The notes under the pieces: generated by a model
The model's database searches: none
Seen by the model: the letters and a program-made list of their open reading frames with translations, nothing else
Told to the model about the DNA's origin: nothing
Part shown: piece after piece, positions 60,968 to 64,000 of the stretch
Position numbering within the stretch: position 1 is the first letter of the stretch
How the letters are laid out: every line of letters starts with the position of its first letter
Source of the DNA: Hymenobacter amundsenii
GTDB lineage: Bacteria; Bacteroidota; Bacteroidia; Cytophagales; Hymenobacteraceae
Reading direction: 5' to 3'
Assembly: GCF_002204745.1 (NCBI RefSeq)
Contig: NZ_NIRR01000003.1
Location: 124,001 to 188,000, forward strand
DNA length: 64,000 bases
Position numbers and translations under genes: made by a program

Positions 60968-62608
60968 CTACCCCACGAATGGCCCTTTGAACTCGGGGGC
61001 GGCGCGCTTTTTCGAGGCCTGCTCGTAGGCGTAGGCCAGGCCCAGCAACGGCCCTTCCTGCCAGGGGCCGCCCACGAACGAGAGGCCCACCGGCAGGCCG
61101 TAGGCCTGGCCCATGGGCACGGTTACGTGGGGGTAACCCGCCATAGCTGCTGGCGACGAGAAGCCTGGACCGCCGCCCGAGTCGCCGTTGATCAGGTCGA
61201 TGCAGCGGGCGGGGGCGTTGGTGATGGCTACAATGCCGTCGAGGTTGTTCTTTTGCAGCACGCCGTTGAGGGCAGCGCGGGCCCCGCCCTGCGACTTTTT
61301 CAGGGCTTTCAGGTAGGCCGGCGTTTTCAGGTCGCCAAGCTTTTGGGAGGCTTCCAGAATTTCCTGCTGGAAGAAAGGCATGGCCTTGTCCTTGTGCTCG
61401 ATGTTGAACTGGATGACATCGGCCAGGGTCTTGACCGACGCATCGGTGCCCGCTAAGTACTGGTTCACGCCGTCTTTGAACTCGTAGAGCAGTACATCGT
61501 ACTCGGCCTGGCCCAGCGGGTCGGTGAGCTTTTCGACTTCCACCTCCACGATGGTCGCGCCCTGGGCTTTGAGCACTTCCAGAGCTGCCAGCAGCAGCGG
61601 CACGGCTTCGGAAGCGCCTTTCAGGTGGCCTTTCTCCACACCCAGGCGCTTGCCCTTCAGCGCGTCGGGCTTCAGGAAGGTGGTATAGTCATCCGACGCC
61701 TTGCCCTCGCCGGCTTTGGTGGCCGGGTCGCGGGGGTCGGGGCCAGCCAGGGCCGCCAGCAGCAGGGCCGCGTCGTGGACCGAGCGGGCCATAGGGCCGG
61801 CCGTGTCCTGGGTGGCCGAAATGGGGATGATGCCTGCCCGGCTCCAGAGGCCCACCGTGGGTTTCACGCCCACCAACCCGCTGCACGAGGCCGGCGACAC
61901 AATGGAGCCGTCGGTTTCGGTGCCGATGGCGGCGGCGCAGAAGTTGGCCGAGGCCGCCGCGCCCGAGCCGGCCGAGGAGCCGCTAGGCGTCCGGTCGAGG
62001 ATGTAGGGGTTCTTGGTCTGGCCGCCCACGCTGCTCCAGCCGCTGGTGCTACGCGTGGAGCGGAAGTTGGCCCACTCGCTGAGGTTGGTTTTGCCCAGCA
62101 CCACGGCTCCGGCGGCACGCAGCTTCTGCACAATAAAGGCATCCTGCTTGGCCCGGTGGCCGGCCAGGGCCAGCGAGCCGGCGGTGGTGGGCTGCTGGTC
62201 GGCGGTGTCGATGTTGTCTTTGAGGAGAATCGGAATCCCGTGCAAAGGGCCCCGGGTTTTGCCGCCCCGCCGCTCCTGGTCGAGGGCGTGGGCCAGGTCG
62301 AGGGCCTCGGGGTTGGTAAGCAGCACCGAGTTCAACCGCGGGCCGGCCTGGTCGAGGGCCTTGATGCGGTTGAGGTAAAGCTCCGTGATGCCCCGGGAGG
62401 TGAGCGTGCCGCGCTGCATCTTCTCCTGCAGTTCGGCCAGCGTATTTTCCAGCAACTCGAAGTCGGCCGTTTCGGCAGTGGGCGGGGCGGCAGCGGCGGT
62501 TTCGGCGGCCGGGGCTTTTTCGGCCGGCGACGAGCAGGCGGACAGGGAAAGCACGGACAGGCTCAGGCCGGTTAGCGAGCTGTTGCGCAGAAAGATTCGA
62601 CGATTCAT
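60968..62608 (-). CDS. Exported amidase (amidase signature family)
   Basis: A 546-residue amide hydrolase. The N-terminus MNRRIFLRNSSLTGLSL is a Tat-like signal (RRxFLR) that leads into SLSACSS, so it may be lipidated or exported. The catalytic triad of the family is visible: Lys in IPILLKDNIDT, cis-Ser in RTPSGSSAGSGAAAS and nucleophile Ser in IGTETDGSIVSPAS. GVKPTVGLWSRAGIIP follows as usual. Substrates may be peptide amides or other amides, but this is not known. It is a single-gene unit. Confidence 0.9.
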   Translation of the reverse strand: MNRRIFLRNSSLTGLSLSVLSLSACSSPAEKAPAAETAAAAPPTAETADFELLENTLAELQEKMQRGTLTSRGITELYLNRIKALDQAGPRLNSVLLTNPEALDLAHALDQERRGGKTRGPLHGIPILLKDNIDTADQQPTTAGSLALAGHRAKQDAFIVQKLRAAGAVVLGKTNLSEWANFRSTRSTSGWSSVGGQTKNPYILDRTPSGSSAGSGAAASANFCAAAIGTETDGSIVSPASCSGLVGVKPTVGLWSRAGIIPISATQDTAGPMARSVHDAALLLAALAGPDPRDPATKAGEGKASDDYTTFLKPDALKGKRLGVEKGHLKGASEAVPLLLAALEVLKAQGATIVEVEVEKLTDPLGQAEYDVLLYEFKDGVNQYLAGTDASVKTLADVIQFNIEHKDKAMPFFQQEILEASQKLGDLKTPAYLKALKKSQGGARAALNGVLQKNNLDGIVAITNAPARCIDLINGDSGGGPGFSSPAAMAGYPHVTVPMGQAYGLPVGLSFVGGPWQEGPLLGLAYAYEQASKKRAAPEFKGPFVG

Positions 62609-62887
62609 AAAGGCAGTAGTTGAGGCTTCAAGATAGGCCGGAATCCCGGAGGACCGAAATTTTTCCTCGATTCAGTACGCAACGAAAACCCCTTCCAATT
62701 TGCGTAACACGTGTAGCTACACTAAATTGATCAGCCGAGTCGTTCGAGGGGCGGACTGCGGCCGAAACGAGGACCGTGCCGTTCGCGTACTATATTCCCA
62801 TCTGCATTGCGGTTATGCCAGATGCCAGCGTTGTATCCTCACTGATTTGCCCGGATTTATTACGACTTATCTTATTCCTCCCCGCTT

Positions 62888-63313
62888 ATGCTTCTACGGC
62901 TGATTCTGGAAACGCCGGATCTGCTTATCAGCCACGACACGGTCAACGACTGGCTGTACGTAAGCTGGCAGGGCAGCCACAACCAGGAGTCTGCGCGCGC
63001 GTGTTGCCGGCAAATTCAGGCCGTTTTCCAGCAGTACCCCACCAGCAAAATCCTGAACGATAACTCGGGCGTGTTGAATCCAAATGCCCAGCTCACCGAG
63101 TGGGGACTGCGCTGGCTGCAGGAGCTTTACGCGCTGGGGCTGCGCTACATGGCCTGGGTGTACGCCCCCAACTATCCGGGTCGCAGCCCTTCAGACGCCC
63201 TCGTGCAGTACCTCGATAAGCCGGTTGTAGCGACCTTCGACGACCTGGCCACGGCCCACGACTGGCTGCAACGTCAGCGGCTACCTTCCTTAGGCCCTGG
63301 CCGCTGGGAATAG
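62888..63313 (+). CDS. Conserved hypothetical, STAS/SpoIIAA-like
   Basis: A 141-residue soluble protein. The order of strands and helices (LLISHDTVNDWLYVSWQG, ARACCRQIQAVFQQYP, LNDNSGVLNPNAQLTEW, YMAWVYAPNYPGR, PVVATFDDLATAHDWL) resembles the SpoIIAA/STAS-like fold common in Hymenobacter hypotheticals. That comparison is loose, and no catalytic residues are evident. It is flanked by unconnected genes. About 280 bp upstream is free of genes and shows nothing distinctive. Confidence 0.65.
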   Translation: MLLRLILETPDLLISHDTVNDWLYVSWQGSHNQESARACCRQIQAVFQQYPTSKILNDNSGVLNPNAQLTEWGLRWLQELYALGLRYMAWVYAPNYPGRSPSDALVQYLDKPVVATFDDLATAHDWLQRQRLPSLGPGRWE

Positions 63314-63333
63314 AGTACCAAGTTTGCCCTCCC

Positions 63334-64000
63334 CTACTCGCCTTCGCTCAGCTTTTTGGCCAGGGGCGCGGGTACCCCGGCACTGTTGAGCAAGCCGCTT
63401 ACCAGGCCCTGCCGCCAGAGCGTGAGCACAGAGTAGCGCCGCTCCCGGGCCGAGCGCATGCTGCCGGTTTTCAGCTCCTGCTCCGGCTGGCGGGGGTTGT
63501 TGTCGCGGATGACGAGGCCATTGATGGCGGTGGTTTCGAGGCGGTGGAGCAGGCCGGGTTTATTTTGGCGGTTGAGGCGCTGCAGTTTCAGGTTGGTGTA
63601 GCGGGCGCGCATGGTACCCCGGGCCGCTTGCTGGTCGAGCTGCATCCGGAAGTCAATCCGCTCGATGAGCCCGCTCCGAAACCGAATGCCCCGGGTGGGC
63701 ACGGTCATGGAGTTTAAAATGGAAAGTGGAGCCTGATAGAACGTACCGCTGACCGTGTGCCGGCCCGCCGGATCGAGCACGTTGGCTTGCAGCTGCACGC
63801 GGGCCCGGCACCGGCCCTGGAGCAGGCCGCTGGCCGTACCCGTAAGCGGGTGGGCCGCGCTCATGCGGGCCGGGTCGTTGCTGACATTGCGCAGCGTGCC
63901 CCCGAAATCAGTAATCTGAATAAGGCCGGGCTGGGCATCGCGGGGGGCGCGGTACTGGGCCGTAATGGTACCCTGCCCGATGCGTAGCCGGTCGATGGCA
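63334..64000 (-). CDS. AsmA/DUF748-like envelope protein, C-terminal fragment
   Basis: The minus-strand frame is open from the window edge to the stop at 63334, giving the last 221 residues of a larger protein. The text has beta repeats with ITDFGGTLRNVSNDPARM, HPLTGTASGLLQGRCRARVQ and RFRSGLIERIDFRMQLDQQA. This is the style of AsmA/DUF748 beta-helix proteins of the Bacteroidota envelope. A helical end with RYSVLTLWRQGLVSGLLN follows. The N-terminus lies outside. The family call is moderate. Confidence 0.6.
   Translation of the reverse strand, partial: AIDRLRIGQGTITAQYRAPRDAQPGLIQITDFGGTLRNVSNDPARMSAAHPLTGTASGLLQGRCRARVQLQANVLDPAGRHTVSGTFYQAPLSILNSMTVPTRGIRFRSGLIERIDFRMQLDQQAARGTMRARYTNLKLQRLNRQNKPGLLHRLETTAINGLVIRDNNPRQPEQELKTGSMRSARERRYSVLTLWRQGLVSGLLNSAGVPAPLAKKLSEGE

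Overview
The window looks like a chromosomal segment of a high-GC Bacteroidota, most likely Hymenobacter or a close relative in the Cytophagales. The grounds are gene content and signals. There is a type IX secretion (T9SS) C-terminal sorting domain, and lineage-typical families such as DUF3822 next to coaD, DUF3276, DUF5103, DUF1573 and DUF2911. MenC indicates menaquinone synthesis. The Bacteroidota -7 promoter box TAnnTTTG, mostly as TACCTTTG, stands before at least ten genes. The genus is inferred from memory of these families, not from a search. No rRNA, tRNA, CRISPR array, transposase, integrase or phage gene was seen.

Layout. 0-5 kb: a redox cluster (quinone-reductase-like oxidoreductase end, ABM monooxygenase, DJ-1/PfpI protein), an ABC-F ATPase, a DUF2911 protein and a lipoprotein. 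5-17 kb: small proteins, hppD, a phosphohexomutase, an ABC1/UbiB kinase, a phasin-like protein, a frameshifted alpha/beta hydrolase, an acyltransferase, an aspartyl protease with PDZ domain, and menC. 17-24 kb: a KGG stress protein, the ergothioneine genes egtB and egtD, a frameshifted aminotransferase, a MATE pump, DUF922 and CsaA. 24-34 kb: a BatA-like protein, a YggS-type PLP protein, a RecD-like helicase, a thioesterase, two NUDIX proteins, DUF3822 and coaD. 34-44 kb: a T9SS cargo protein, threonine aldolase, a CPA1 antiporter, phosphatases, a DNA glycosylase, DUF58, DUF3276 and ychF. 44-54 kb: an AT-rich orphan, tandem M48 peptidases, a second antiporter, DUF5103 and katG. 54-64 kb: a GNAT, a light-driven pump module (blh plus a proteorhodopsin-type gene), a second ABC-F ATPase, Uma2, an amidase and an AsmA-like fragment.

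The most striking locus is the rhodopsin/blh pair at 55.0-57.0 kb. The opsin has the proton-pump residues Asp87, Thr91, Glu98 and Lys229. By hand alignment it has Gly145 where green proteorhodopsin has a bulky Phe, the small-residue state linked to carotenoid antenna binding. The pair lies between two imperfect direct repeats of about 93 bp. Each carries the terminator and last codons of the neighbouring ABC-F gene, so the module looks inserted beside that gene.

The intergenic DNA is rich in unexplained palindromes of at least three families, including perfect arms of 35-40 nt. Two otherwise good genes, the alpha/beta hydrolase and the aminotransferase beside egtBD, each carry a single-base frameshift in GC-rich sequence. 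These may be real lesions or assembly errors.

Several functions fit oxidative and light stress: KatG, ergothioneine synthesis, DJ-1, the KGG protein and the rhodopsin. The rest is housekeeping.
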